64,000 bases of DNA from Lentzea aerocolonigenes. GTDB lineage: Bacteria; Actinomycetota; Actinomycetes; Mycobacteriales; Pseudonocardiaceae. Each line of letters begins with the position of its first letter. The first letter of the stretch is position 1. The stretch is from NCBI RefSeq assembly GCF_000955955.1, contig NZ_JYJG01000084.1:1-64000 (forward strand), given 5' to 3'. The notes below the pieces were generated by a model, which was given only the letters and a program-made list of their open reading frames with translations, ran no database searches and was not told the origin of the DNA. Positions 1-7,882 of this stretch are shown here, piece after piece. The translations under genes and the position numbers were made by a program.

Positions 1-13
1 ATGAAGGTTCCCT

Positions 14-502
14 TCATCGTTTGCGCACGTGCCGGTGAGCGCTGGCGGCATAGGCCGGTGGTGCGGGCGGGATCCGTTCATCCAGGACGTAGCCGCACTT
101 CTCCGCGACCCGGCAGGAAGCCTGGTTGTCCTCGGCGTGCACGAGGCTGAGGCGGGTGAGGTTCAGCGTGTAGAACGCCCAGCCCGTCACGGTTTCCACG
201 GCGCGCGCGGCGATGCCCTGGCCGCGGGCCTGAGGTGCGGTCCAGTAGCCGACTTCGGCCACCTCCGCGGTCGCCTTCACCACCACGTGGCCGACGGGGA
301 CGTGCTGAGTCAGCACGGCGAAGCTGAACCGGGTCCGGGAGGCCCACCCGGCCGCCTGCACGTCCAGCCACTGCCGCGCTTCCGCCTCGTCGGTGAGGGA
401 AGTGGAGAGCCAGCGGCGCATCGCCGGGTCGCGGTGTGCCGCGAGCAGTGCGGGCAGGTCGTCCGTCCGCCACGGGCGCAGGGTGATCGTCACGGTCGCC
501 AT
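14..502 (-). CDS. GNAT family N-acetyltransferase (RimJ/RimL-like)
   Basis: 162-aa single-domain acetyltransferase. The sequence starts MATVTITLRPWR, the usual beta-1 of RimJ/RimL-type GNATs, and has the acetyl-CoA loop in 'APQARGQGIAARA' (about residues 88-100) followed by 'LVHAEDNQASCRVAEKCGY', the typical RimJ/RimL C-terminal signature. The ATG at 502 was chosen because GNAT homology begins exactly there; the open frame continues upstream but overlaps the downstream permease antisense. It lies 32 bp beyond the last gene of the sugar importer on the same strand, so it may be the distal gene of that operon. The acyl acceptor cannot be told from sequence: it could be a protein N-terminus or a small amine. 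Confidence 0.85.
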   Translation of the reverse strand: MATVTITLRPWRTDDLPALLAAHRDPAMRRWLSTSLTDEAEARQWLDVQAAGWASRTRFSFAVLTQHVPVGHVVVKATAEVAEVGYWTAPQARGQGIAARAVETVTGWAFYTLNLTRLSLVHAEDNQASCRVAEKCGYVLDERIPPAPPAYAASAHRHVRKR

Positions 503-534
503 TGTGCTCCGGCGACCGTGACGGCTTCCGTTCG

Positions 535-1437
535 TCAGCCCTTCGTGGAGCCGAGGGTCAAACCGCCGACGAACTGCCGCTGCAGCACGAAGAACACCAC
601 CAACGTCGGCAACGCCACCAGCAGCGACCCCGCCGCGATGAGGTTGTTGTCCGTGAAGAACGTGCCCTTGAGGTTCTGCAACGCCGAGGTGACCGGCATC
701 TTGTCGCCGTCCTGGATCAGCACCAACGCCCACAGGAAGTCGTTGTAGATCCAGGTGAACTCCAGCGTCGCCAGCGCGGCGAGCACCGGCCGGCACAGCG
801 GCAGCGTCAGCTGCCAGTACTGCCGGAACACCGACGCGCCGTCGACCCGCGCGGCCTCGGTCAGCTCGTACGGGATCGTCTTCATGTAGTTCGACAGCAC
901 GAACGTGCAGAAGCCGGACTGGAAGGCGATGTGGATCAGCACGACACCGATCGGCGAGTCGATCAGCGAACCGCTGTCGCTGATCCACTCCGGCACCTCG
1001 ATGAGCCGGTACAGGCGCCACAGCGGCGTCACGATCACCTGCTGCGGCAACAGGTTGCCCGCGGTGAAGATCATGAGCAGCAGCAGGTTGAACTTGAAGC
1101 TGAACCGGGACACGCCGAACGCCACCATCGAGCTGAGCAGCAGCGTGATGATCAGCGCCGGGACGGTGATCAGGAACGTGTTCCAGTAGAAGTGCGGCAG
1201 GTCGCCGATGTCCCACGCCTTCGCGAAGTTCTCGAGCGTGAGCGACTTCGCGATGGAGAAGTACCCGTTGACCGACGTGTCCTCGTACGTGCGCAGCGAC
1301 GCGTAGACGGCCCACAGCAGGGGCGCCAGCGTCATGAGGCACGTCAGGATCAGGAAGGTGTGCAACGCGACCCGCGCCGGAGTCACGGTGCGCTTCTTAA
1401 CAGCCGGCACCGAAGGCCGTTCCAGCGTGGCCGTCAC
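535..1437 (-). CDS. Sugar ABC transporter permease, MalG/LacG type
   Basis: 300-aa inner-membrane permease with about six hydrophobic segments, the first at residues 25-45. The EAA loop that docks the ATPase is visible as 'ELTEAARVDGASVFRQYWQ' about two-thirds along, and the C-terminus 'FVGGLTLGSTKG' is typical of carbohydrate uptake transporter-1 MalG-like subunits. It overlaps the upstream permease gene by 4 bp (ATGA), so it is translationally coupled. With the other permease and the binding protein it forms a CUT1 importer. No ATPase gene is present; in actinobacteria such importers are commonly energised by a shared MsiK-type ATPase encoded elsewhere, which is inferred here. The substrate is probably a galactoside, judged from the divergent GH42/galT operon. 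Confidence 0.92.
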   Translation of the reverse strand: MTATLERPSVPAVKKRTVTPARVALHTFLILTCLMTLAPLLWAVYASLRTYEDTSVNGYFSIAKSLTLENFAKAWDIGDLPHFYWNTFLITVPALIITLLLSSMVAFGVSRFSFKFNLLLLMIFTAGNLLPQQVIVTPLWRLYRLIEVPEWISDSGSLIDSPIGVVLIHIAFQSGFCTFVLSNYMKTIPYELTEAARVDGASVFRQYWQLTLPLCRPVLAALATLEFTWIYNDFLWALVLIQDGDKMPVTSALQNLKGTFFTDNNLIAAGSLLVALPTLVVFFVLQRQFVGGLTLGSTKG

Positions 1438-2390
1438 GACCGGTTCTCCTTGCTGAACGTCTGGTACAGGTAGGGGATGATCACGCCGAGCGAGATCGTC
1501 AGCAGGATCACCGCCACCGCGGAACCCCGGCCGATGCGCGAGGCCTCACCGATGATGTTGTCGGTCACCAGCACCGACAACAGCTCGAGTCCGTTGCGCC
1601 CCTTGTTGATGACGTACACGATGTCGAACGCGCGCAGCGCCTCGATCACCGTCACGACCGCGACGACGATGTTCACCGGCTTCATCACCGGGAAGGTGAC
1701 GAGGAAGAACGTCTGGGTCGCCGAGGCACCGTCCAGCGAGGCGGCTTCCTTCAGCGACGGGTCGACACCCTTCAGGCCGGCCAAGTACAGCAGCATGATG
1801 TAGCCGGTGTGCCGCCACGCCGCCGCGACGAGCACGGCGTAGAGGTTGATGTCGGAGTCGCCGATCCAGTCGACGGGCTTGTCGCTCAGGCCGAGCAGCG
1901 AGTTCAGCAGACCGCCGTCGGGCGTGTAGATCAGCTGCCAGATGAACCCGATGAGCGCGAGCGACAGCACCATCGGCATGTACAGCGCGCTCTGGTAGAT
2001 CCGGCTGAACTTGATCTCGCGGTCGAGCAGCACGGCGAGCAGCAAACCCGCACATGTCGGCACGATGAGCAGGAACGCCAGCCAGATCAGGTTGTGCTGC
2101 ACGGCCGGCCAGAACCGCGGGTACTCGGTGAAGATCTCGACGTAGTTCGAGACACCGATCCACTCGATGTCCTCGAAGCCGCCGATGCCGTTCCACCTGC
2201 TGAACGACAGCGCGACGGAGCCCAGCGTCGGGATCCACACGAACAGCAGGTGCACGATCGTGGGGATGCCGAGCATGAGCCCCAGCACCAGTTTGTCCGT
2301 GCCGGCGAGGGCGGTGGCACGCTTTCCACGCCGACGAGGCGGCGGCCCCTGGGGGGCCACCGCCTTCGGCTTCTCCTGCAATGCGGTCAC
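1434..2390 (-). CDS. Sugar ABC transporter permease, MalF/LacF type
   Basis: 318-aa membrane permease, partner of the MalG-type subunit. The N-terminal cytoplasmic stretch is rich in Pro/Arg ('GPPPRRRGKRA'), then about six membrane segments follow. The EAA loop is 'SLKEAASLDGASATQTFFLVTFP' in the C-terminal half. Length is usual for short MalF proteins lacking the large periplasmic loop of E. coli MalF. It overlaps the binding-protein gene upstream and the second permease downstream by 4 bp each, giving a tightly coupled three-gene operon read leftward. Substrate is inferred from neighbours, not from the protein itself. Confidence 0.92.
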   Translation of the reverse strand: MTALQEKPKAVAPQGPPPRRRGKRATALAGTDKLVLGLMLGIPTIVHLLFVWIPTLGSVALSFSRWNGIGGFEDIEWIGVSNYVEIFTEYPRFWPAVQHNLIWLAFLLIVPTCAGLLLAVLLDREIKFSRIYQSALYMPMVLSLALIGFIWQLIYTPDGGLLNSLLGLSDKPVDWIGDSDINLYAVLVAAAWRHTGYIMLLYLAGLKGVDPSLKEAASLDGASATQTFFLVTFPVMKPVNIVVAVVTVIEALRAFDIVYVINKGRNGLELLSVLVTDNIIGEASRIGRGSAVAVILLTISLGVIIPYLYQTFSKENRS

Positions 2391-3697
2391 TTGAAGATGT
2401 TCTTCGCCTGGTCGGCCATGCCCTTGAGCACGGTGTCGACGTCGTCGGGGTTCTTGATGAAGGAGATGAGGCCGTTGGTCGCCGCCTCGCTCGCGAAACC
2501 GGGATCGGTGTCGCGGTCGAGGAACTGCGTGATGTGCTTGGCGTTCTTGATGACCTCAGCCGACTTCTTCTGCAGCGCGTTGTAGCCGGACGTGTCCGCC
2601 GTCTGGTTGGTCGCGACCGCGGTCGGGTCGGCCTTCAGGTAGGCGAGCTGCGGCTCGGCGCTCGACAGGTACTCGAGCAGCTTGAGCGCGCCCTCCGGGT
2701 TGGCCGGCTTCTTCGCCATCATGTAGCCGTCGATCGGCGCTTCGACCGTGTCCGTGCCGTGCTCCGGGTTGATCTCCGGGAACGGGAAGAAGTCCAGGTC
2801 GTCCTTCTCCGCGTCCGGGAACTGCTGGCCCACGAACGCGCCCAGCAGGTACATGCCGGACTTCTTCTGCTGCAACGTCTGCGCGGCTTCCTGCCACTCG
2901 CGGCCGAGTGCGTTCTCCTGGTGGAACGGCAGCAGCCGCTTCCAGGTGTCGAACACGTCCTTGACCTTCTTGTCCTGCCAGCTCTCCTTGCCGGCCAACA
3001 GGTCGACGTGGAACTGGTAGCCGTTCTGGCGGAAGTTCAGCTGGTCGAACGTGCCCATGAGGGGCCAGCCCTGCTTGCCGGCGGACGCGATCGGGATCAG
3101 GCCGTCGGCCTTCATCTTCGTGGCGAGCGCGACGAGCTCGTCGAGCGTCTTCGGGGTCTGGTAACCCTTCTCCTGCCAGACGCTCTTGCGGTAGAAGATG
3201 CCCCACGGGTACTGGGTGAACGGGATGAAGTACTGCTTCTTGTCCGAACCCGTGGACGCCTGCTTGAGCGCGTCGGAGTAGTTGCCACCGACCTTGCCCC
3301 ACAGGTCGCTCAGGTCGCCGGTGAGGCCCTGGTCGGCGAAGAACCGCATGCGGTAGCCCGCGAACCAGGCGAGCACGTCGTCCGGCTTGCCCTGCAGGTA
3401 GTTGTTGATCTGCTCCTGGTACTGCTCGTGCTGCTTGGTGTTGATCGTGACGGACAGGCCGCCGGAGTTCTTCTCGAACGCCTTGACCGCCGCCGTGATC
3501 GCGTCCTTCGGCACCTGGTCGGACAGGTTGTTGCCGAAGGTGACGACCTTCGAGTCGCTACCGGAGCCCGAACCGCCGCCACCGCACGCCGCGAGGCCAC
3601 CGGTCGCGGCCACACCGGCGCCGGCCAGCATGATCCGCAACAGGGTGCGCCTGTCGAGTTGCGGTAACGGAGAGGAACCTGACGCGTACCGGACCAT
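2387..3697 (-). CDS. Sugar ABC transporter substrate-binding lipoprotein (Tat-type signal)
   Basis: 436-aa extracellular solute-binding protein, family 1. The ATG at 3697 is chosen: it has a GGAG ribosome site six bases upstream and puts a short n-region before the signal. A longer frame to 3781 exists but adds 28 unusual residues. The signal carries a twin arginine in 'LDRRTLLRIML' and a lipobox 'GLAAC' with Cys38, so export through Tat and lipid anchoring is likely. Conserved binding-protein features include 'ADQGLTGDLSDLW' and 'IPFTQYPWGIFYRKSVW'. It heads the importer operon and faces the GH42 gene across a 242-bp divergent promoter region, supporting a role in galactoside capture. Confidence 0.9.
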   Translation of the reverse strand: MVRYASGSSPLPQLDRRTLLRIMLAGAGVAATGGLAACGGGGSGSGSDSKVVTFGNNLSDQVPKDAITAAVKAFEKNSGGLSVTINTKQHEQYQEQINNYLQGKPDDVLAWFAGYRMRFFADQGLTGDLSDLWGKVGGNYSDALKQASTGSDKKQYFIPFTQYPWGIFYRKSVWQEKGYQTPKTLDELVALATKMKADGLIPIASAGKQGWPLMGTFDQLNFRQNGYQFHVDLLAGKESWQDKKVKDVFDTWKRLLPFHQENALGREWQEAAQTLQQKKSGMYLLGAFVGQQFPDAEKDDLDFFPFPEINPEHGTDTVEAPIDGYMMAKKPANPEGALKLLEYLSSAEPQLAYLKADPTAVATNQTADTSGYNALQKKSAEVIKNAKHITQFLDRDTDPGFASEAATNGLISFIKNPDDVDTVLKGMADQAKNIFK

Positions 3698-3842
3698 CTT
3701 CGCTCCTACAGGTGACACTCGCTCGTGTGCGAACCGAACAGGACTCCAACAAAGTTGCGCACAATGTGGTCCCAGGCACACATCCTGTCAAGTCCCGTTA
3801 CTCAGCTGTTAAACCCGTGCACAGCCGGTTTCTAGCACGATC

Positions 3843-3858
3843 CCGGTACTTGTACCGG
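3843..3858. promoter_or_regulatory. Perfect palindrome in the divergent importer/GH42 promoter region
   Basis: CCGGTAC (3843-3849), two-base spacer TT, GTACCGG (3852-3858): a perfect 7-bp inverted repeat. It lies between the binding protein start (3697, minus) and the beta-galactosidase start (3940, plus), about 82 bp before the latter. The symmetry and position suggest an operator acting on one or both promoters. Which protein binds is unknown: the DeoR regulator at 5939 is the obvious local candidate, but DeoR sites are often direct repeats. Confidence 0.5.
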
Positions 3859-3890
3859 TCAACCGCCGAACAGACCCAAACGTGAAGTTG

Positions 3891-3932
3891 TGTTTGCTTG
3901 TGTTGACGTTGTGGGTGTTTGTCGGCCACTCT
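3891..3932 (+). promoter_or_regulatory. GH42 promoter with two TGTTTG repeats
   Basis: TGTTTG occurs at 3891-3896 and 3916-3921, 25 bp apart, with a related TGTTGA at 3901. A -10-like hexamer CACTCT at 3927-3932 sits 7 nt before the GTG at 3940, so the transcript is probably leaderless. TGTTTG-type direct repeats are a common DeoR-family target, and the operon's second gene encodes a DeoR protein; autoregulation is inferred. Confidence 0.4.
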
Positions 3933-3939
3933 TGCCGCC

Positions 3940-5937
3940 GTGACGACTTGGCCAACTGACATGCCCGGGCTCGGCTGGGGTGCTGACTACAACCCCGAGC
4001 AGTGGCCTGAACACGTGTGGGCTGAGGACGTCGAACTGATGCGCAGGGCCGGGGTGAACCTGGTCAGCGTGGGGATCTTCAGCTGGGCGAAGATCGAGGT
4101 CAGCAAGGGTGAGTACCGGTTCGGCTGGCTCGACCGGGTGCTCGACCTGCTGCACGCGGGAGGCATCCGCGTCGACCTCGCGACGGCCACCGCCGCGCCC
4201 CCTCCGTGGCTCACCACCGCGTACCCCGAGATGCTGCCCGTCCGCGCGGACGGCGTGCGGTTATCGCACGGATCACGGCAGGCGTACTGCCCGTCGTCGC
4301 CGATCTACCGCGACCGGGCGACCGCGCTCGCCGCCGAGATGGCCTCGCACTACCGCGACCACCCGGCGCTGGCCGCGTGGCACGTCGGCAACGAGTACGC
4401 GTGCCACGTGAAGCGCTGCTATTGCGACACGTGCGCGGCGTCGTTCCGTGACTGGCTGTCATCGCGGTACACGCTCGATCAGTTGAACGACGCGTGGTCG
4501 ACGGCGTTCTGGAGCCAGGGCTACACGGACTGGTCGCAGATCCTGCCGCCGCGTGTCACGCCGACGTTCTCGAACCCCGGCCACGTGCTCGACTACGACC
4601 GGTTCTCCGACGACGCGATCCTCGAGCTGTACAAGGCCGAGCGCGACGTGCTGAAGATGATCACGCCGGACGTGCCGGTCACCACGAACTTCATGGTCAA
4701 CTGGACCTTCGGCGCGCTGGACTACTGGAAGTGGGCGCGCGAGGTCGACTTCGTCTCCAACGACCACTACACCGAGTCCCAGTCACCCGACCGGCACGTC
4801 GAGCTCGCGATGTCCGCGGACCTCGTGCGCGGGCTGGCGGGCGGTGAGCCGTGGTTGCTGATGGAGCACTCGACGTCCGCGGTGAACTGGCAGCCGCGCA
4901 ACATCGCGAAGCTGCCGGGCGAGATGCGGCGGCACTCGTTCCAGCACATCGCCCGCGGTGCGGACGGAGCCCTGTTCTTCCAGTGGCGGCAGTCGCGCGG
5001 TGGTGGCGAGCGCTACCACTCGGCGATGGTGCCGCACGCCGGAACCGACACCAAGGTGTACCGCGAGGTGTGCCAGGTCGGTGCGGAGCTCGGGCAGTTG
5101 ACCGGAGTTGCCGGATCCACTGTGGACGCTCCGGTCGCGATCCTCTACGACTTCCAGTCCGGCTGGGCGCTGCAGCAGGACGCGCACCCGACCCAGGACT
5201 TCGACTACTTCAAGCACGTCTTCGGCTACTACAAGGCTTTGTGGGAGTCCGGGGTCACGGTCGACTTCGTGGCGCCCGGCACGAACCTCTCGGCGTACTC
5301 GATGGTCGTCGTACCGGCGTTCCACGCGGTGTCCGACGCGCACGCCGCTGTAGTCGCCGACTACGTGGCAGGCGGCGGTCATGTCGTGGTCACGTACTTG
5401 TCCGGTGTTGCCGACGAACACCTCCGGATCCGGCTGGGCGGGTACCCCGGTGCGTTCCGCGACGTCCTGGGTGTGTGGTCGGAGGAGTTCTTCCCGCTGC
5501 GGCAAGGCGAAACCGTCTCGTTGAGTGATGGTTCAACAGTCTCGCTGTGGACGGAACACCTGCACGTCAGGACCGCTGACATCGTTGCCTCGTACGTCGA
5601 CGGGCCGTTGCCCGGCGTGCCCGCGGTGACACGAAACGCGTTCGGCAACGGTGTCGCGTGGTACGTGGCGTGCGATCTTGATGGGAGCGGTCTCCGCCGA
5701 ACGGTGGAAAACGCGCTTTCCGGTGCGGGCGTACCGGTGTCTGCCCAAAGGATCGAACACAGCGGGATCGAGCTTGTGAGGCGGAAGGGCGACGTATCGT
5801 GGCTCTTCGCCGTCAACCACACCGACACCGACGCGCAGATCGAGGCGTCCGGTGTCGACGTGTTGTCCGGCGCGCAGGTCTCCGGACGCCTCACCGTGCG
5901 AGCCGGGGACGTCGTCGTCCTCAGGGAAGAGGTGTGA
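3940..5937 (+). CDS. Beta-galactosidase, glycoside hydrolase family 42
   Basis: 665 aa. Hydrolyses terminal beta-galactosides, probably in the cytoplasm as no signal peptide is visible. GH42 hallmarks are clear: 'DYNPEQWP' near the N-terminus, the acid/base Glu in 'HVGNEYACH', a zinc-type Cys cluster (CHVKRCYCDTC) just after it, and the nucleophile Glu in 'LLMEHSTSAVNW'. The trimerisation and C-terminal domains follow, so the gene is full length. GTG 3940 was chosen because it gives the common N-terminus MTTWPTDMPGL and lies 8 nt after a -10 hexamer; TTG 3919 and ATG 3961 are alternatives. The DeoR gene begins one base after its stop codon, so they form an operon. Confidence 0.93.
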   Translation: MTTWPTDMPGLGWGADYNPEQWPEHVWAEDVELMRRAGVNLVSVGIFSWAKIEVSKGEYRFGWLDRVLDLLHAGGIRVDLATATAAPPPWLTTAYPEMLPVRADGVRLSHGSRQAYCPSSPIYRDRATALAAEMASHYRDHPALAAWHVGNEYACHVKRCYCDTCAASFRDWLSSRYTLDQLNDAWSTAFWSQGYTDWSQILPPRVTPTFSNPGHVLDYDRFSDDAILELYKAERDVLKMITPDVPVTTNFMVNWTFGALDYWKWAREVDFVSNDHYTESQSPDRHVELAMSADLVRGLAGGEPWLLMEHSTSAVNWQPRNIAKLPGEMRRHSFQHIARGADGALFFQWRQSRGGGERYHSAMVPHAGTDTKVYREVCQVGAELGQLTGVAGSTVDAPVAILYDFQSGWALQQDAHPTQDFDYFKHVFGYYKALWESGVTVDFVAPGTNLSAYSMVVVPAFHAVSDAHAAVVADYVAGGGHVVVTYLSGVADEHLRIRLGGYPGAFRDVLGVWSEEFFPLRQGETVSLSDGSTVSLWTEHLHVRTADIVASYVDGPLPGVPAVTRNAFGNGVAWYVACDLDGSGLRRTVENALSGAGVPVSAQRIEHSGIELVRRKGDVSWLFAVNHTDTDAQIEASGVDVLSGAQVSGRLTVRAGDVVVLREEV

Positions 5938-5938
5938 G

Positions 5939-6736
5939 GTGCTGGCACGTCAACGGCAAGCGGTGATCCTGGAAGAGGTCAAGCGGACTGGCGCGGTGCG
6001 CGTGAGCGACCTGGTCGTCCGGCTCGGCGTCTCCGACATGACCGTGCGCCGCGACCTCGACGTGCTCGCCTCGCGCGGACTGGTGGAGAAGGTCTACGGC
6101 GGCGCGACGTCCGTGGTCGGCCGCTCGACCGACGAGCCGGGGTTCGAGGCCAAGTCGGTGCGGCAGCTGCCCGAGAAGGAAGCGATCGCGGCGCTGGCGG
6201 CGGGACTCGTGCGTCCGGGAACGGCCATCGGGCTGTCCGCGGGCACGACGACGTGGACGTTGGCCCGGTTCCTGGACGACATCCCGGACCTGACCGTCGT
6301 CACGAACTCGATCCGCGTGGCTGACGTGCTGCAGCAGAGCGGGCGCACCGACCGCACGGTGGTGCTGACCGGTGGCGTGCGCACGCCGTCCGACGCGCTG
6401 GTGGGCCCGGTGGCCGTGCAGGCGTTGCGGTCTCTGCACCTCGACGTGGTGTTCCTGGGCGTGCACGGCATGGCCGAGCGCTCCGGCTTCACCACCCCGA
6501 ACCTCAACGAGAGCGAAACGGACCGCGCGCTCGTCGACGCCGCCGGGCGGGTGGTCGTGGTCGCGGACCACACGAAGTGGGGCACCGTGGGCATTTCCAC
6601 GATCGCCGACCTCGACGAGGCGCACGTGCTGGTGACCGACGAAGGTCTGTCGGACGACGCGCGCGCGGCACTCACCGAGCAGGTCGGTGAGTTGGTTTTG
6701 GCGCATGTACCAGGAAGCGGCGAGGAGTTGGCGTGA
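5939..6736 (+). CDS. DeoR family transcriptional regulator
   Basis: 265 aa. N-terminal DeoR helix-turn-helix: 'RQAVILEEVKRTGAVRVSDLVVRLGVSDMTVRRDLDVL', followed by the hinge 'GLVEKVYGGA' and a C-terminal sugar-phosphate isomerase-like sensor domain ('GLSAGTTTWTLARFL', 'LTVVTNSIRVADVL', 'VVVVADHTKWG'). DeoR sensors usually bind a phosphorylated sugar. GTG 5939 is used: GGAAGAGG lies just upstream, and the helix-turn-helix starts right after it. It overlaps galT by 4 bp (GTGA). The position between a beta-galactosidase and galT suggests a repressor of galactoside use, with a galactose-derived phosphate as inducer; this is inference. Confidence 0.92.
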   Translation: MLARQRQAVILEEVKRTGAVRVSDLVVRLGVSDMTVRRDLDVLASRGLVEKVYGGATSVVGRSTDEPGFEAKSVRQLPEKEAIAALAAGLVRPGTAIGLSAGTTTWTLARFLDDIPDLTVVTNSIRVADVLQQSGRTDRTVVLTGGVRTPSDALVGPVAVQALRSLHLDVVFLGVHGMAERSGFTTPNLNESETDRALVDAAGRVVVVADHTKWGTVGISTIADLDEAHVLVTDEGLSDDARAALTEQVGELVLAHVPGSGEELA

Positions 6737-7815
6737 GGCGTACCGCGGGGAAGCTGGCGGACGGCCGGGAGATCATCTACTTCGACGACAGCGCTGAGGC
6801 GCCACCGCGGGTCGCGGTGGACACCCGGGACCTCCCGGAGTCTCAGCCGATGTCCGAAGTCCGGCTGGACCCGTTGACCCGCGAGTGGGTCGCCATGGCG
6901 GCTCATCGCCAGACTCGGACGTACAAACCGCCGGCGGACCTCTGTCCGTTGTGCCCGTCGACGCCGGGGCGGCCCACGGAGATTCCCGAGGCCGACTACG
7001 ACGTCGTCGTGTTCGAGAACCGGTTTCCCTCGCTGGCGCAGAACGTTCCCGAAGTTCCGTCCACTGTGGATGGTGAGGCGCTGTTCGTGCGCGCGCCGGG
7101 GCGTGGGCGTTGTGAGGTCGTGTGCTTCACGTCCGACCACAACAAGTCGTTCGGTGAGCTCTCGCCGTCGCGCGTGCGGACCGTCGTCGACGCCTGGGCC
7201 GACCGGGTCGAGTACCTGTCGTCGTTGCCCGGTGTCGAGCAGGTCTTCCCGTTCGAGAACCGCGGTGAAGAGATCGGTGTGACGCTCTCGCACCCGCACG
7301 GCCAGATCTACGCGTACCCGTTCGTGACGCCTCGGACCGAACGCATGCTGGAAGCCGCGTTGGAGTACTACGCAGCTAACGGGCGTCCGTTGTTCGGTGA
7401 CGTGCTGGAGGCCGAGCTACGCGCGGGCGCGCGTGTGGTGGAGGAGTCTCCGCACTGGGTGGCGTTCGTGCCTGCTGCGGCGCGCTGGCCGGTCGAGGTC
7501 GTGCTGGCGCCGCGTCGCCAGGTCGCGGACCTCGCCGGTCTGTCCTCTGTGGAGCGTGACGACTTCGCGTCGTTGTACCTGAAGGTGTTGCACCGGCTGG
7601 ATGCCTTGTACAACCGGCCGTTGCCGTACATCGCGGCGTGGCACCAGGCGCCGGTCAACGTCGGTCGTGACGAGCTGTGGCTGCACCTGCAGGTCTTCTC
7701 GGTGCTGCGGACCGCGGACAAGCTGAAGTACCTCGCGGGCTCCGAGTCCGGTGAAGCCGTGTGGATCAACGACGTGACGCCGGAACAGATCGCCGAGCGC
7801 CTCCGAACGGTCTGA
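6733..7815 (+). CDS. galT: Galactose-1-phosphate uridylyltransferase
   Basis: 360 aa. Swaps UMP between UDP-glucose and galactose-1-phosphate in the Leloir pathway. The zinc-type pair is in 'LCPLCPST', and the catalytic HxHxQ motif is 'SHPHGQIYAYP' in the middle, with the nucleophile His. The C-terminal domain has 'AAWHQAPVNVGRDELWLHLQVF'. GTG 6733 overlaps the DeoR stop by 4 bp; the N-terminal 'GKLADGREIIYFDD' matches short actinobacterial GalT proteins. No galK or galE follows: the next gene is an htrA protease, so galactokinase and epimerase must be encoded elsewhere or lacking. Confidence 0.93.
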   Translation: MRRTAGKLADGREIIYFDDSAEAPPRVAVDTRDLPESQPMSEVRLDPLTREWVAMAAHRQTRTYKPPADLCPLCPSTPGRPTEIPEADYDVVVFENRFPSLAQNVPEVPSTVDGEALFVRAPGRGRCEVVCFTSDHNKSFGELSPSRVRTVVDAWADRVEYLSSLPGVEQVFPFENRGEEIGVTLSHPHGQIYAYPFVTPRTERMLEAALEYYAANGRPLFGDVLEAELRAGARVVEESPHWVAFVPAAARWPVEVVLAPRRQVADLAGLSSVERDDFASLYLKVLHRLDALYNRPLPYIAAWHQAPVNVGRDELWLHLQVFSVLRTADKLKYLAGSESGEAVWINDVTPEQIAERLRTV

Positions 7816-7832
7816 AGAACTCCTCACAGAGC

Positions 7833-7876
7833 TCCAAGGCTGGTCTAAGGGTTCTCTCAGGACGGGCCGAGAGACT
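7833..7876 (+). promoter_or_regulatory. htrA promoter with three 11-bp-phased repeats
   Basis: TCCAAGG (7833-7839), TCTAAGG (7844-7850) and TCTCAGG (7855-7861) start exactly 11 bp apart, one helical turn, the arrangement used by OmpR-family regulators. A -10-like GAGACT follows at 7871-7876, 7 nt before the ATG at 7883. A MprA-like regulator of this type is encoded just downstream at 9657. Confidence 0.5.
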
Positions 7877-7882
7877 ATGCCC

